This document shows positions 34,373 to 43,644 of a stretch of DNA of 64,000 nucleotides, piece after piece. The translations under genes were made by a program, and so were the position numbers. Each line of letters starts with the position of its first letter. Position 1 is the first letter of the stretch. The stretch is from Chitinivibrionales bacterium (lineage in GTDB: Bacteria; Fibrobacterota; Chitinivibrionia; Chitinivibrionales; FEN-1185). The stretch covers positions 289,480 through 353,479 of the forward strand of contig DATJAL010000002.1 in the NCBI GenBank assembly GCA_035516255.1. Direction: 5' to 3'. The notes beneath the pieces are model-generated. The model searched no databases, was not told the origin of the DNA, and saw only the letters and a list, made by a program, of their open reading frames with translations.

Positions 34373-35521
34373 ATGAATTACTATGCCCCCACCGAATCCA
34401 CCCTCGTCGCGCGCCGCCGCAAAACAGGCCGCAAAGTCCTGAAATTTTTTCTCATCAGCGCCGGGCTTATCCTGCTCATCCTGGTTGGGATGGGCGAATG
34501 GATTTACTTCTCGGTATTTTTTAGCCGCTCGCCTCATGACTATTCCGGCGCGCATCCCTTTAAATCGGCAAATGCAAGGGCGGAATATCTTGCGTTTGAG
34601 GATGGCATGGCCAAAACCTGGCCGGTGCATTCCGAGGAACGGCTGGCGCAGACGTCGTTCGGGCAAACGTTCATGCGCGTCAGCGGTCCGGCCGATGGCC
34701 GGCCGCTGATGCTGCTGCCCGGCGGTGGCTGCAATTCCCTCATATGGCACGCGAACATTCAGGCGCTCTCGCAGAAATACCGGACCTACGCGCTGGACAA
34801 TATTTATGATTACGGCAGAAGTGTTTACACCCGGGAAATGAAGACCGGCGCCGATTTCAGCGCATGGCTCAATGAACTGTTTGACACGCTGAGGCTCGGC
34901 AATAATGTCAGGATCGCCGGATATTCGTATGGAGGATGGGTCGCCAGCCAGTATGCGCTCCGTCATCCGGAAAGGGTCTCTCATGTCGTGCTCATCGCGC
35001 CTGTGTGCACGGTGTTGCCTTTGTCAAACGATTACATTATAAAAATGCTCACCACCCTGATTCCCGTGCGTTATTTCAAGTCTAAGATCATGTACTGGTG
35101 CTGGGCCGACCTGGCCCAAATGGGCGACACCGGTGTGCAGCTGGTGGAGGACCGGATAGACTTTTATCAAATGGCGCTGAAATGCTTCAAGTTCAAGCAG
35201 CCTCCAAACCCCACGGTGCTTTCCGATGAGGAATTGCAGCGGCTGAAGATGCCCGTGCTTTTCTTAGTCGGCAATCACGAAACCGTGTATGACGCGAAGA
35301 TCGCGGTTGACCGGCTGAGAAGAGTGAATCCGAAAATCAATGCCGAAATGATTATGAACACCGGCCATGATTTGATGTTCACGCATACGGATGCGGTGAA
35401 CCGGAAGGTGCTCGCGTTCCTCGACACTGAGCCTGTTAAGGAAATTGTCGGCGCGCCTGAGCCTCCAAAAATCCACAAGCAGGTTGTCAAACGAAAGAAA
35501 ATGAGGACGCACAGCAATTAG
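34373..35521 (+). CDS. Membrane-anchored alpha/beta-hydrolase
   Basis: 382 residues from the ATG at 34373, with GGAAAAG eight bases before it; starts at 34352, 34331 or further upstream are possible. An N-terminal transmembrane helix (FFLISAGLILLILVGMGEWIYF) places the domain outside the inner membrane. The triad is visible: Ser in GYSYGGWV, an acidic residue in GNHETVYD and His in TGHDLMF. LLPGGGCNSLIWHANI supplies the oxyanion region. The C-terminus is rich in Lys and Pro. Relatives are esterases or lipases of undefined substrate. It is alone after arfB. Confidence 0.75.
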   Translation: MNYYAPTESTLVARRRKTGRKVLKFFLISAGLILLILVGMGEWIYFSVFFSRSPHDYSGAHPFKSANARAEYLAFEDGMAKTWPVHSEERLAQTSFGQTFMRVSGPADGRPLMLLPGGGCNSLIWHANIQALSQKYRTYALDNIYDYGRSVYTREMKTGADFSAWLNELFDTLRLGNNVRIAGYSYGGWVASQYALRHPERVSHVVLIAPVCTVLPLSNDYIIKMLTTLIPVRYFKSKIMYWCWADLAQMGDTGVQLVEDRIDFYQMALKCFKFKQPPNPTVLSDEELQRLKMPVLFLVGNHETVYDAKIAVDRLRRVNPKINAEMIMNTGHDLMFTHTDAVNRKVLAFLDTEPVKEIVGAPEPPKIHKQVVKRKKMRTHSN

Positions 35522-35791
35522 TATTTTATAAGTAAGCCTATCTTTATTTTCTGTGTATTCTTTGTATCTGTGGCAGATCTTTTTGATGCCTCAAGGTCGG
35601 CGCTGATGGGGACGAGAAAAACGAGATCGGCAGTTAACTTATGTCCAGCGTTAGGTGGACCGGAGGGTGAGCGAGGCGAACAGCCGAGCCCGGAGGGAGA
35701 CCGCCCCGAGCCTTAGTCTTGACGCAGGCGAGGGGAACACCCTGATCATTATAGTTTTATAAAAACAGAAAACCTGAGGGGAGATATTTTC
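35522..35791. repeat. Intergenic region with direct-repeat element
   Basis: 270 bases without a gene. CCGGAGGG occurs twice exactly 30 bases apart (35660 and 35690), each followed by a variant of (T/A)GAGCGA or AGACC, within a GC-rich block at about 35655-35720. Blocks of this type are dispersed elements in many genomes, but no second copy lies in this window. The start of the gap is AT-rich. The end carries the ribosome site of the aminotransferase gene. Confidence 0.4.
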
Positions 35792-36973
35792 ATGCCCGTC
35801 GCAAAGAACGTCAAAGACATCATGGCCAATTCCTCGTTCATCCGCAAGATGTTCGAGCTCGGCACGCAGCTCAAGAAGCAGCACGGCGAGAAAAACGTGT
35901 GCGATTTCACGCTCGGCAATCCCGACCTTGAGCCGCCGCCGGCCTTTCAGAAGGCGCTTTCCGACGCGGTACGCCAGAAAATTTCGCTCAAGCACGGGTA
36001 CATGGCGAATGCCGGGTATGCGGACACGCGCCAGGCCGTGGCGGACTATGTGTCCAAGGAACAGGGCGCAACAATATCCATGGACAACGTGATAATGACC
36101 TGCGGCGCGGGAGGCGGGCTGAATGTCGCGCTCAAGACCATTCTCAACCCCGGCGACACCGTCATCGTCAATGTTCCGTATTTCGTCGAATACAATTTCT
36201 ACATCCGCAACCATGGCGGCGAAATGGTTCTGGTAAATACGAAGGACGATTTCGACCTCGACGTTAAAGCCATCGAGAAGGCGATTGACAAACGCACCGC
36301 AGGCGTTCTTATCAATTCGCCCAACAACCCGACGGGAAAGGTGTACCCTGAAAAAACCATCAGGGAACTGGGAAGGATGCTCGAACGAAAGAGCGCGGAA
36401 ACCGGCCGGGCGATATACCTGCTGAGCGACGAGCCGTACCGGAAAATCGTGTATGACGGGCTTGCCGTGCCGCCGCTGTTCAGTAACTACAAGAATTGCA
36501 TCGTCGTGAATTCATATTCAAAGGATCTTTCGATCCCGGGCGAGCGTCTCGGATACATCGCGGTGCATCCCGAAGCTGAAGACGTGCAGAACCTGCTCGA
36601 CGGCATGATCCTCTGCAACAGGATTTTGGGCTTTGTCAACGCGCCCGCGCTCATGCAGCGCGTGGTGAAAAACCTGCAGGGAACCTGCGTGGACATCTCC
36701 CGCTACCAGAAACGCCGCGACCTTTTGTGCGACGGCCTCAAGAAACTGGGATACGATTTCACCATGCCCGGCGGCACGTTCTACCTTTTCCCCAAGGCGC
36801 CCGGCGGCAACGATGTCGAATTCGTCAAGGTGCTGCAGGAAAAACTCGTGCTCACTGTTCCCGGTACCGGCTTCGGCGCGCCCGGTTATTTCCGCATCGT
36901 GTTCTGCGTGGCGGAGGAGGCGATCGAGCGGGCCATGCCGGGGTTCGAATACGCGATAAAAAAGTGCGCGTAA
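35792..36973 (+). CDS. PLP-dependent class I aminotransferase
   Basis: 393 residues with GAGGGGAG before the ATG. Fold type I features are present: TLGNPDLEPP, NSPNNPTGKVY (175-185), LLSDEPYRKIVYDG, and the PLP lysine in NSYSKDLSIPGERLGY (Lys244), with the Arg in the C-terminal FRIVFCV strand. This set matches aspartate/aromatic-type aminotransferases annotated as AspB-like. The amino donor is unknown. No neighbouring pathway gene helps. It is convergent with a lipoprotein gene. Confidence 0.85.
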   Translation: MPVAKNVKDIMANSSFIRKMFELGTQLKKQHGEKNVCDFTLGNPDLEPPPAFQKALSDAVRQKISLKHGYMANAGYADTRQAVADYVSKEQGATISMDNVIMTCGAGGGLNVALKTILNPGDTVIVNVPYFVEYNFYIRNHGGEMVLVNTKDDFDLDVKAIEKAIDKRTAGVLINSPNNPTGKVYPEKTIRELGRMLERKSAETGRAIYLLSDEPYRKIVYDGLAVPPLFSNYKNCIVVNSYSKDLSIPGERLGYIAVHPEAEDVQNLLDGMILCNRILGFVNAPALMQRVVKNLQGTCVDISRYQKRRDLLCDGLKKLGYDFTMPGGTFYLFPKAPGGNDVEFVKVLQEKLVLTVPGTGFGAPGYFRIVFCVAEEAIERAMPGFEYAIKKCA

Positions 36974-36997
36974 GTCAACCAAATATTCTGCAGGATA

Positions 36998-37037
36998 AAA
37001 ATCCAGATACCGGAACCCGACCGTAAGGGAGGATTTT
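36998..37037. terminator. Inverted repeat between convergent genes
   Basis: AAAATCC (36998-37004) and GGATTTT (37031-37037) are exact inverted copies 26 bases apart. They lie between the aminotransferase and the lipoprotein gene ending at 37085. The A- and T-rich flanks would serve both strands. The long loop makes it a weak case. Confidence 0.3.
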
Positions 37038-37084
37038 GGTAGGCTGAATGAACGTAACAATTCAAACTCGTACTCGTAAATAAA

Positions 37085-38329
37085 TTACTTCACAAACGTT
37101 TCCAGTTTCATCCCGTCAAGAGAAACGTCATCCAGCCAGAGGTTTATGGTATCCCCCGGATTGTTCTGCGGCGTGTATGCGGTAAAGTAAATGATCTGGA
37201 CCGTCGGCGCAACCTGCGCCCAGGTGATGCCCTGCTGAGCGGCCGGGCAGCTTGACGGGAGCTTCACTGAATCCACAGGCACGATGACCTTTGTCCATGC
37301 GGCGGGGAGCGGCAGCACATAAGCAAATTGCTGAAAGGTGTTTCCATTGATCGAGTCCATCATCCTCGAATAGAATCTGATCTCAACCGTCCCCGTGCCC
37401 CTCGCCATGAACGAAAGCGAAGTGAGGCTGGACAAATCGTAATTCGTTGAGTCCTTTCCAAGGAAGAACCCCATGAGCGCCCACGGGTCCGCGCTTTGCG
37501 GGTCGAGCGCGTACACAGCGTGCAGGCTCTGGCCTGCGTACGCCTCCGCGCCCGAAACAACGCCGAGGCTGATGGTGGATTGGCTTCCCGAGGCGCTGTC
37601 GTTGACATCATACCACCATCCGCCGCCGATCAGCCTGCCCAGATTGGTGACAAAACCGCCGACGGTGAAATCGTCGACCAGAATGCGGTTGACAGGTGCT
37701 ACTATTGTCTGTCCGGTGACCGAAGCGCCCGCGTTCATCTGCACCGATGCCGCAAGGCAGCGCTGCTGGCCGCCGCCTGTCTCGGTGCCGGAGATCATCG
37801 CGTAGGCGCCCTCCGCCGCGGCAAAACTAAAGCTTTTGTCGGCATTCACCGGTGCCTGGTATCCGCTTCCGGACAACAGCAGGAGCTGTGCCGTGCCTGC
37901 GTCGGGTTGAACCGTACCGGAAAGCGTGGCGTAGGATTTGAGATTGAATTTGTAAGTCGTGTCTTTTGCGCTGTCGTACTGTTCATTGAATTTTCGCGCA
38001 AGAAGGCCCTCGTCCTTGCTGTCGATCTGGATGTTCCATGCGCCGGAAGCGGGCGGTTTGATGGAGAAAACTCCGGATTTGTCGCAGGTCGCGCTGTCGA
38101 GGACTACGGATTTTCCGGTTACCACATCGCTGAGCCAGTTGGCGTCGTCGATGATCTTCACTTTCGCGCCCGGCACCGGTATGTCGGCGCTGGAATGAAC
38201 GACGCCGGCGACGGTTCTTGTGTTCGGATAATCCGTCCCGCCCGCCACGTTGGCGGTGCAGCCGGCCAGCAATACGCCGGTGAGTGACGCGGTGAGAATA
38301 CAAAGGATCAATTTGGCCTGGTTACTCAT
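37085..38329 (-). CDS. Lipoprotein with carboxypeptidase-regulatory-like and carbohydrate-binding-like domains
   Basis: 414 residues. The lipobox is LLAGC with Cys24. An N-terminal CarboxypepD_reg-like beta-sandwich (about 40-115, RTVAGVVHSSADIPVPGAKV) is followed by a second small strand-rich segment. The C-terminal half (about 215-410) resembles CBM11/CIA30-type jelly rolls: ILVDDFTVGGFVTNLG, SLSFMARGTGTVEIRFYSR and LWLDDVSLDG. Such modules bind beta-glucan or similar sugars. The frame overlaps the preceding TIGR02147 gene by eight bases, so the two are co-expressed. Pairs like this are a theme in Fibrobacter. No enzyme activity is visible. Confidence 0.75.
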   Translation of the reverse strand: MSNQAKLILCILTASLTGVLLAGCTANVAGGTDYPNTRTVAGVVHSSADIPVPGAKVKIIDDANWLSDVVTGKSVVLDSATCDKSGVFSIKPPASGAWNIQIDSKDEGLLARKFNEQYDSAKDTTYKFNLKSYATLSGTVQPDAGTAQLLLLSGSGYQAPVNADKSFSFAAAEGAYAMISGTETGGGQQRCLAASVQMNAGASVTGQTIVAPVNRILVDDFTVGGFVTNLGRLIGGGWWYDVNDSASGSQSTISLGVVSGAEAYAGQSLHAVYALDPQSADPWALMGFFLGKDSTNYDLSSLTSLSFMARGTGTVEIRFYSRMMDSINGNTFQQFAYVLPLPAAWTKVIVPVDSVKLPSSCPAAQQGITWAQVAPTVQIIYFTAYTPQNNPGDTINLWLDDVSLDGMKLETFVK

Positions 38330-39194
38330 TGGTTTCCCCGTTCTTCCACCCGGGTGTACCGATATTCATGACCGGAAACAGCTGGATGTTCAGCGAAACT
38401 ATCCTGTCAACAGCGCCTTTCAATTCCTCATGGTCAAGCAATTCCCTGCGCAGGGCGTCGATTTTCGCGCACAGATCGTCGTAGGTTTTCTTGCTCACGC
38501 CCTTCAGCGCCATTGAAACATGACGCCGGTCTTTCGGCATTTCCTCCATGGCGTGGATCGCCGCCTCTATGAGCGTACGCTTCACGTCGTTCACCACCGG
38601 GTGAGGCATGTCCTGGTAGGAGATGGCGTTCTGTTCCGCAGGCAGGTAGACGCCGGAGGCTTCATCATGCACGATCATGCCCCATTTCACGAGCTTGGCA
38701 AGGGCCTGTTCCGCCTCGTGCGTCGACAGCTTGAGGTTGATCAGCGCGCGCGTGATTTCCTTTGGCGAAGCTATTGCGCCTTTACAGACGATAAACTCTC
38801 GGATGACGGGATACCGCCACGACGCGAAATATTCCATGGTGCGGTTTTCGAGCATCGTGGAAAGGTTTTCTTTCCGGAGCAGCGCGAGGCCTTCGAAAAC
38901 CGGTTTTTTGTCCGCCGGCGTTTTGCACAATTCTTTCCGGACCAGCAGCCGGAAATATTCTTTTTCATCGCCGCGCAATTCGAGCGCCTTGATGAAACCC
39001 GCGATGTGGCTGCGGCCGATTTTTTTTCTGCGCGCTATGACGTCGGAGAGGAACGCGGCGCTCTTGATACCGGCGCGGTCCAGGAATTCCCGCTGGGTAA
39101 AGCCGAACCGCTTGGCGTACGAATACCAGTCGCGGAGAAAATCAACATGATCTTCATAGACGAAAACGGGGGTGTTGAGGCGGTTTTTCTTCAT
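38322..39194 (-). CDS. TIGR02147-family protein
   Basis: 290 residues. DHVDFLRDWYSYAKRFGFTQREFLDRAG and FIKALELRGDEKEYFRLLV match the pattern of TIGR02147, a family defined from Fibrobacter succinogenes paralogues. IGRSHIAGF and KEITRALINLKLSTHEAEQALAKLVKWG look like helix-turn-helix segments, so a regulatory role is likely but unproven. C-terminal residues RHVSMALKGVSKKTYDDL are the most conserved in the family. It is upstream of and overlaps the lipoprotein gene. This gene is the main clue to the phylum. Confidence 0.8.
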   Translation of the reverse strand: MKKNRLNTPVFVYEDHVDFLRDWYSYAKRFGFTQREFLDRAGIKSAAFLSDVIARRKKIGRSHIAGFIKALELRGDEKEYFRLLVRKELCKTPADKKPVFEGLALLRKENLSTMLENRTMEYFASWRYPVIREFIVCKGAIASPKEITRALINLKLSTHEAEQALAKLVKWGMIVHDEASGVYLPAEQNAISYQDMPHPVVNDVKRTLIEAAIHAMEEMPKDRRHVSMALKGVSKKTYDDLCAKIDALRRELLDHEELKGAVDRIVSLNIQLFPVMNIGTPGWKNGETNE

Positions 39195-39525
39195 GAGATA
39201 TTTTACCGGATAAATATAAGCTAATTAACAAAAAAAATCAAATAGATTAGTATTAATAATTTATAAGACATTGATTTATAATGGCAAATAAAATTGATAA
39301 TTTTTAATTATGGGTGTACGGCTTTCGCTCGAAGAATGGATGTTTTCCTATCGGATTAGCAAGTTTTATCATTTCCTCGACGCTGATTGTTCCTTTTGTA
39401 AATTTTTTTTACCTTACAATCCAATCCTGTACTTTTCCTTTTAAAGCGAGTATTTTTATTCCTTATGGAAAACGCGCCTCACGGGCCGAACGTCGCATGA
39501 GGGAACCTGCCGGAAAGGGAACGCG
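39195..39525. other. AT-rich divergent intergenic region
   Basis: 330 bases between the TIGR02147 gene and the ABC operon, with long A and T runs (39230-39310). Both promoters are expected here, but I cannot point to a convincing pair of boxes. A short frame at 39314-39529 has no ribosome site and no family look, and was not called. Confidence 0.4.
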
Positions 39526-40443
39526 ATGAGCATCGCCATCGTTGCAAAAAATCTCGCGAAGAAATTCGACGATTTCACCGCCGTGAACGGCATTTCGTTC
39601 GAAATCGAGGAAGGCGAGTGTTTCGGTTTTCTGGGACCGAACGGCGCGGGCAAGACGACGACCGTTAAAATGGTGCACTGCGTTTCGCCGGTAACCTCGG
39701 GAAGCGTGACCGTTTTCGGTGAAGCGTCGGGTCTTGACAACAGGAAAATCAAGATGATGACCGGCGTCATACCGCAGGAGATCAACCTGGACTCGGGCCT
39801 CACGGTGTACGAAAACCTCATGGTGTTCTCGAAGTTCTTCGACATCCCGTCCGACGAGGCGAAAAAAAGGATCGAGGAGCTCCTCGGGTTCGTCGAGCTC
39901 GAGGCGAAAAAGAAAAGCAGGATCGACGAGCTTTCCACGGGCATGAAGCGCCGGCTCCTCATCGCGCGGGCGCTGCTCAACAAGCCCCGGCTGATCATCG
40001 CGGACGAGCCGACCACGGGCCTTGACCCGCAGGCGCGGCACCTCATCTGGCAGCGCCTCCGCCAGCTCAAGAGCCAGGGCGTTACGCTCATCCTCACCAC
40101 GCAGTACATGGAGGAGGCCGAGCAGCTCTGCGACCGGCTGGTGGTCATGTATGAAGGCCGCATCCTTAAACTGGGTTCGCCGCGCCAGTTGGTGCAGGAT
40201 GAGATCGGCAAGGAAGTGGTCGAAATACGCATTCCGGCTGAAGAGGATGAAAAGCTGATGAAGGTGGCGTCCGATTGCAGCTGCGGCCATGAACGGGCGG
40301 GCGACACCCTTTACATTTACTGCCGTGACGGACACGAGCTGGTGAAAAAAATCATTGAGCTCAATCTGCCCAATGTCAGGAACCGGCCCGCGACGTTGGA
40401 GGACGTTTTTCTCAAGTTGACGGGAAGAAGCCTGATCGACTAG
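39526..40443 (+). CDS. ABC-2 exporter ATPase (NodI-like)
   Basis: 305 residues. GPNGAGKTT (37-45) is Walker A, LSTGMKRRL (136-144) the signature, LIIADEPTTGLDP (156-168) the Walker B region, and LTTQYMEEAEQLCDR the switch. The LSTGMKRRL form and C-terminal domain (about 225-305) are those of NodI/DrrA-type ATPases. It powers the permease at 40471-41238. The substrate may be a lipid-linked sugar, antibiotic or polymer; nothing nearby decides it. GGAAAGGGAA precedes the ATG. Confidence 0.9.
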   Translation: MSIAIVAKNLAKKFDDFTAVNGISFEIEEGECFGFLGPNGAGKTTTVKMVHCVSPVTSGSVTVFGEASGLDNRKIKMMTGVIPQEINLDSGLTVYENLMVFSKFFDIPSDEAKKRIEELLGFVELEAKKKSRIDELSTGMKRRLLIARALLNKPRLIIADEPTTGLDPQARHLIWQRLRQLKSQGVTLILTTQYMEEAEQLCDRLVVMYEGRILKLGSPRQLVQDEIGKEVVEIRIPAEEDEKLMKVASDCSCGHERAGDTLYIYCRDGHELVKKIIELNLPNVRNRPATLEDVFLKLTGRSLID

Positions 40444-40470
40444 GCCCGTTTCTCTAAAAGAAAGCAAGCC

Positions 40471-41238
40471 ATGAATTTATCCTACAGAATTTATTTTGTC
40501 CTTTTACGGAACATCATTTCTTATAAACGGTTTATTCTCCCCACGTTCCTTATCAGCCTGGGACAGCCGCTGTTTTATCTGGTCACCTTCGGCATCGGCA
40601 TGGGCGCCTACATGGGCTACATCGGCGGCAAACCCTACCTGCAGTTTCTTGTTCCGGGCGTTCTCATTTCGTCGGTGATGCTGTCGTCGACCTTCGAATG
40701 CCTGTACGACACGTTTGTCAAAATGGTACACGAAAGGGTGTATGATTCCCTGATCGCAACCCCGGTGTCGGCCGAGGACGTGGTTGCCGGCGACGTTGCC
40801 TGGGGCGCCTTGCGCGGCCTGATGAGCGGTGTGCTCATGCTCATCGTGTCCATGATCATGGGCGTGTTACCGGCGTCGGTCATGAATGTGCTGCTGCTGT
40901 TGCTCGTCATGGTGTTTGTGGGCGTCCTGTTCAGCTCGCTCGCCATGATCGTGACGTCGTTCGCGCCCAACTTCGATTTCTTCAACTATTACACCGAGCT
41001 TATCATAACGCCCATGCTGTTTTTCTCCGGCGTGTTTTTCCCCCTCGACAAATTTCCCGAGTGGCTCAAGGTGGTCGCGCTGTTCATGCCGCTCACGCAC
41101 GCGGTAAACATATCCCGTGCAGCGTATTCCGGTGAAATGACGGCGGGTCTGGGATGGAACTTTCTCGTGCTTCTGGTGCTGGAAATCGCAGCGTTTATAA
41201 TTGGCACCAGGTTGATGAAGAGAAGATTGATAAAATAA
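40471..41238 (+). CDS. ABC-2 exporter permease (NodJ-like)
   Basis: 255 residues with six hydrophobic segments. YLQFLVPGVLISSVMLSS and the later FFSGVFFPLDKFPEWLK and FMPLTHAVNISR are the ABC-2 membrane protein signature of NodJ/DrrB. It begins 27 bases after the ATPase gene. Two of these subunits plus two ATPases form the exporter. The C-terminus (LMKRRLIK) is cytoplasmic and basic. Confidence 0.9.
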   Translation: MNLSYRIYFVLLRNIISYKRFILPTFLISLGQPLFYLVTFGIGMGAYMGYIGGKPYLQFLVPGVLISSVMLSSTFECLYDTFVKMVHERVYDSLIATPVSAEDVVAGDVAWGALRGLMSGVLMLIVSMIMGVLPASVMNVLLLLLVMVFVGVLFSSLAMIVTSFAPNFDFFNYYTELIITPMLFFSGVFFPLDKFPEWLKVVALFMPLTHAVNISRAAYSGEMTAGLGWNFLVLLVLEIAAFIIGTRLMKRRLIK

Positions 41239-41275
41239 GAATGAACGACCTGCATCACCGAATCGATTCCTGCGC

Positions 41276-42331
41276 TCAACTGATGACCACCCTGTTTTTT
41301 CCTTCACTTTTTGCTTTATACAACCGTTGGTCCGCGAGCGCCAATAGTTTGTAGATGTCGGATGCCTCATTAAAACTGGCAAAACCGATGCTGACCGTAA
41401 TGTGGACCGAGCTTGCCTTGTCAAGATACACCTGGTGGTCTGCAATAAGTTTTCGGATTTTATCAACTGCAAAAATAGCGCCCTCACGAGGTGTCGCGGT
41501 AAAGAGGATGACGAATTCCTCTCCGCCGTAACGGCACAGGATGTCCCTCTCAAAGAGCGCTGATTTTATAATTTTAGCCACTTCCGAAAGGACCGTATCT
41601 CCTTCCAGGTGCCCGTAGGTATCATTGATTTGCTTGAAATCGTCCAGATCGAGCATCGCGAGGCCGAAATTCACATCTTGCGGAGACCGGTATTTGATGT
41701 GGCTCGCGTTGCGCTTGATTTCAATGTCGAGGTATTTGTTGAAGAATCTCCGGTTGTAGGTACCGGTCAGTTCGTCGAGCTCTGAAATTTCCTCCAGCTT
41801 TTTCTTCAACCGGTCGTTTTCCTTGACGGTGAAGAGTGATAAAAAGGCAAGCGAAAATACAACAGTCACCACGTTGAATATTCCGATGCCGCCGAGAACG
41901 GGGGAAGCAACCGGAATAACTAAAAATCCCTTGCCGGTTGCAATAAACAGGGAAATGAAACAAGCGGAAATGAATATCACCTCAAGAATTTTCATCGCCA
42001 ATTTAAGGGAATAGGAATTGAATACTATCACCACGGAAGCCATGAGATAAAGGCCGAAATAACTGGTCCAGCCTAAAAGAATGGATGCGACCGTGGAATG
42101 GAGAACGATCTCCGCTATCGAAAGCTGCAGCGGCATCAGATAATGTTTTTGTTTAAGGAGATAAAAGTTAAAGAGATAAAGGCAGCATATAATAAAATTG
42201 AAAATCCAAAGAAGTCGGATATGCAGTAAGGCAAACACCACGCAAAGAAGGGCGTGGATGGTAAAGCAAAGGAGAAAAAAAATCCGGAGCAAAACCTGCT
42301 TTCGATGCTGCTCCGCAACACTTTCAAACAT
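41276..42331 (-). CDS. Membrane-bound diguanylate cyclase (GGDEF)
   Basis: 351 residues. About six transmembrane segments (18-165) precede a GGDEF domain (about 183-351). LDELTGTYNRRFF starts it, LDLDDFKQIND (227-237) gives a metal Asp, and the active site is RYGGEEF (GGEEF at 269-273), so it should make c-di-GMP from two GTP. The inhibitory RxxD site expected five residues before is not kept (Phe260 and Asp263), so product inhibition is probably absent. GAGGGG precedes the ATG. It converges with the ABC operon. The signal sensed by the membrane part is unknown. Confidence 0.9.
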   Translation of the reverse strand: MFESVAEQHRKQVLLRIFFLLCFTIHALLCVVFALLHIRLLWIFNFIICCLYLFNFYLLKQKHYLMPLQLSIAEIVLHSTVASILLGWTSYFGLYLMASVVIVFNSYSLKLAMKILEVIFISACFISLFIATGKGFLVIPVASPVLGGIGIFNVVTVVFSLAFLSLFTVKENDRLKKKLEEISELDELTGTYNRRFFNKYLDIEIKRNASHIKYRSPQDVNFGLAMLDLDDFKQINDTYGHLEGDTVLSEVAKIIKSALFERDILCRYGGEEFVILFTATPREGAIFAVDKIRKLIADHQVYLDKASSVHITVSIGFASFNEASDIYKLLALADQRLYKAKSEGKNRVVIS

Positions 42332-42561
42332 AGTGCCCCTCTTGCCAGCCCGTGTATTAAAAATTATACAGTTTAACCCGGGTTGATGTCAACCGGTGGA
42401 ACGGTCGCGCGATGTCGTTGCTTGCGTGCTTTGGAAATAATAGGGGCCAAATGATTTTTTATCGGTAAAAGGCCTTACGGGTAAAACCACAGGTTTATAA
42501 GTTAACCGGAATAAAAAGACGTCGGGAATCGCGAAAAGCGGCTGAAGGCTCTGCGGGTGCA

Positions 42562-42605
42562 TGAAAGAGGCGACTGCGGGTCCGCGTGCACCTCTTTCAC
42601 CATTT
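42562..42605. terminator. Hairpin beyond the 3' end of hisG
   Basis: TGAAAGAGG (42562-42570) pairs perfectly with CCTCTTTCA (42591-42599) around a 20-base loop. On the plus strand ATTTTT follows, which looks like a terminator for transcripts running rightward. On the minus strand it lies just after the hisG stop. The 42332-42611 gap holds nothing else I recognise. Confidence 0.45.
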
Positions 42606-42611
42606 TTGACC

Positions 42612-43481
42612 TTATAAAATCACCTTGTTCACCGGATACTCCACAATCCCCGACGCCCCGGCTCTCTTTAAGAGGGGAATGATCCGTTTAATCTCGCCGA
42701 CGCGGATTATGGTCTCCACAGCGCACCATTTCTGGTCGGACAGGGTGGAAACAGTGGGGTTGTGCAGCGCCGGAAGCACCTTGAGCACGCGGGCAAGGTC
42801 GTTTTTCTTCACGTTGCATTTGAGCCCTGCGTAATTTTCCGCATTGAGCGTGCCCTGCAACAGGATAGTGATGTTTTCCAGTTTGCGGCGTTTCTGCTCG
42901 TTTTCCCACGCGGTCCTGTTTGCAATCAGCAGGGTGCAGGTTTCCAGCAGCGTATCGATGATGCGGAGACGGTTCGCGCGAAGCGACGAGCCTGTTTCCG
43001 TTAGGTCAACGATCGCGTCCACGAGCCGCGGCGGCTTCACCTCGGTCGCGCCCCAGGAAAATTCCACGTCAACGGGAATTTTCCTGTTTTTGAAATACCG
43101 TTTGGTCGTGGCCACCAGCTCCGTGGCGATGCGCTTTCCCCGGAGGTCGGAAGGCTTCCTGAACGGTGAATTTTCCGAAACCGCAAGTACCCATGCGCAC
43201 CGCTGGCGCGACGATTTGCTGTATTCGAGCTCGCACACGCGCACGACCTTGGCGTTGTTCTCAACTGTCCAGTCGAGGCCGGTGATGCCCGCGTCGAGGA
43301 TGCCCTGCTCCACGTAGCGCGGGATCTCCTGCGGCCGCATCAGAATCAGGTCGAGTTCGGGATCGTCGGACGTGGGAAAATACGAGCGCTCATCCGCGCG
43401 GATGTGGATGTCGGCCTTCTGGAACAGTTCGATGGTCGGTTTCTGAAGGCTGCCTTTGGGAAGGCCCAGAGAGAGTTTCAT
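42612..43481 (-). CDS. hisG: HisG, ATP phosphoribosyltransferase, long form
   Basis: 289 residues, the long type with a C-terminal regulatory domain (about 215-289). SLGLPKGSLQKPTIELF opens it. LILMRPQEIPRYVEQGILDAG and the PRPP-binding VDAIVDLTETGSSLRANRL are family signatures. The C-terminal domain, with SDQKWCAVETII, binds histidine for feedback control. It catalyses the first step of histidine synthesis. AAGGAA precedes the ATG. No other his biosynthesis gene is in the window, so the pathway is scattered. Confidence 0.95.
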   Translation of the reverse strand: MKLSLGLPKGSLQKPTIELFQKADIHIRADERSYFPTSDDPELDLILMRPQEIPRYVEQGILDAGITGLDWTVENNAKVVRVCELEYSKSSRQRCAWVLAVSENSPFRKPSDLRGKRIATELVATTKRYFKNRKIPVDVEFSWGATEVKPPRLVDAIVDLTETGSSLRANRLRIIDTLLETCTLLIANRTAWENEQKRRKLENITILLQGTLNAENYAGLKCNVKKNDLARVLKVLPALHNPTVSTLSDQKWCAVETIIRVGEIKRIIPLLKRAGASGIVEYPVNKVIL

Positions 43482-43520
43482 AATGGTTCCTTGTATTATT
43501 TGTCAATTATACAATAGTGA

Positions 43521-43606
43521 TGTGATTGCGAGGAGTGAGTGCGACGAACCAATCCGCCTAACTATGATCTAAATCCGGGAGATTGCTTCGCTTCGCTCGC
43601 AATGAC
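43521..43606. repeat. Dispersed inverted-repeat element (GATTGCGAG type)
   Basis: GATTGCGAGGAGTG at the left and CTTCGCTCGCAATGAC at the right are imperfect inverted copies, with CAATCCGCC and GGGAGATTGCTTCG inside. Elements of this form are scattered in many Gram-negative genomes. It lies between the hisG start and the etfA stop. No coding potential. Confidence 0.6.
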
Positions 43607-43644
43607 CTGGCAATTCTTTTTCCCTGAATTCCAATAATATTTTC

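Noticed and set aside
39314..39529. 71-codon plus-strand frame before the ABC operon
   Set aside because: No ribosome site; it runs through the AT-rich promoter region and ends at the ABC start.
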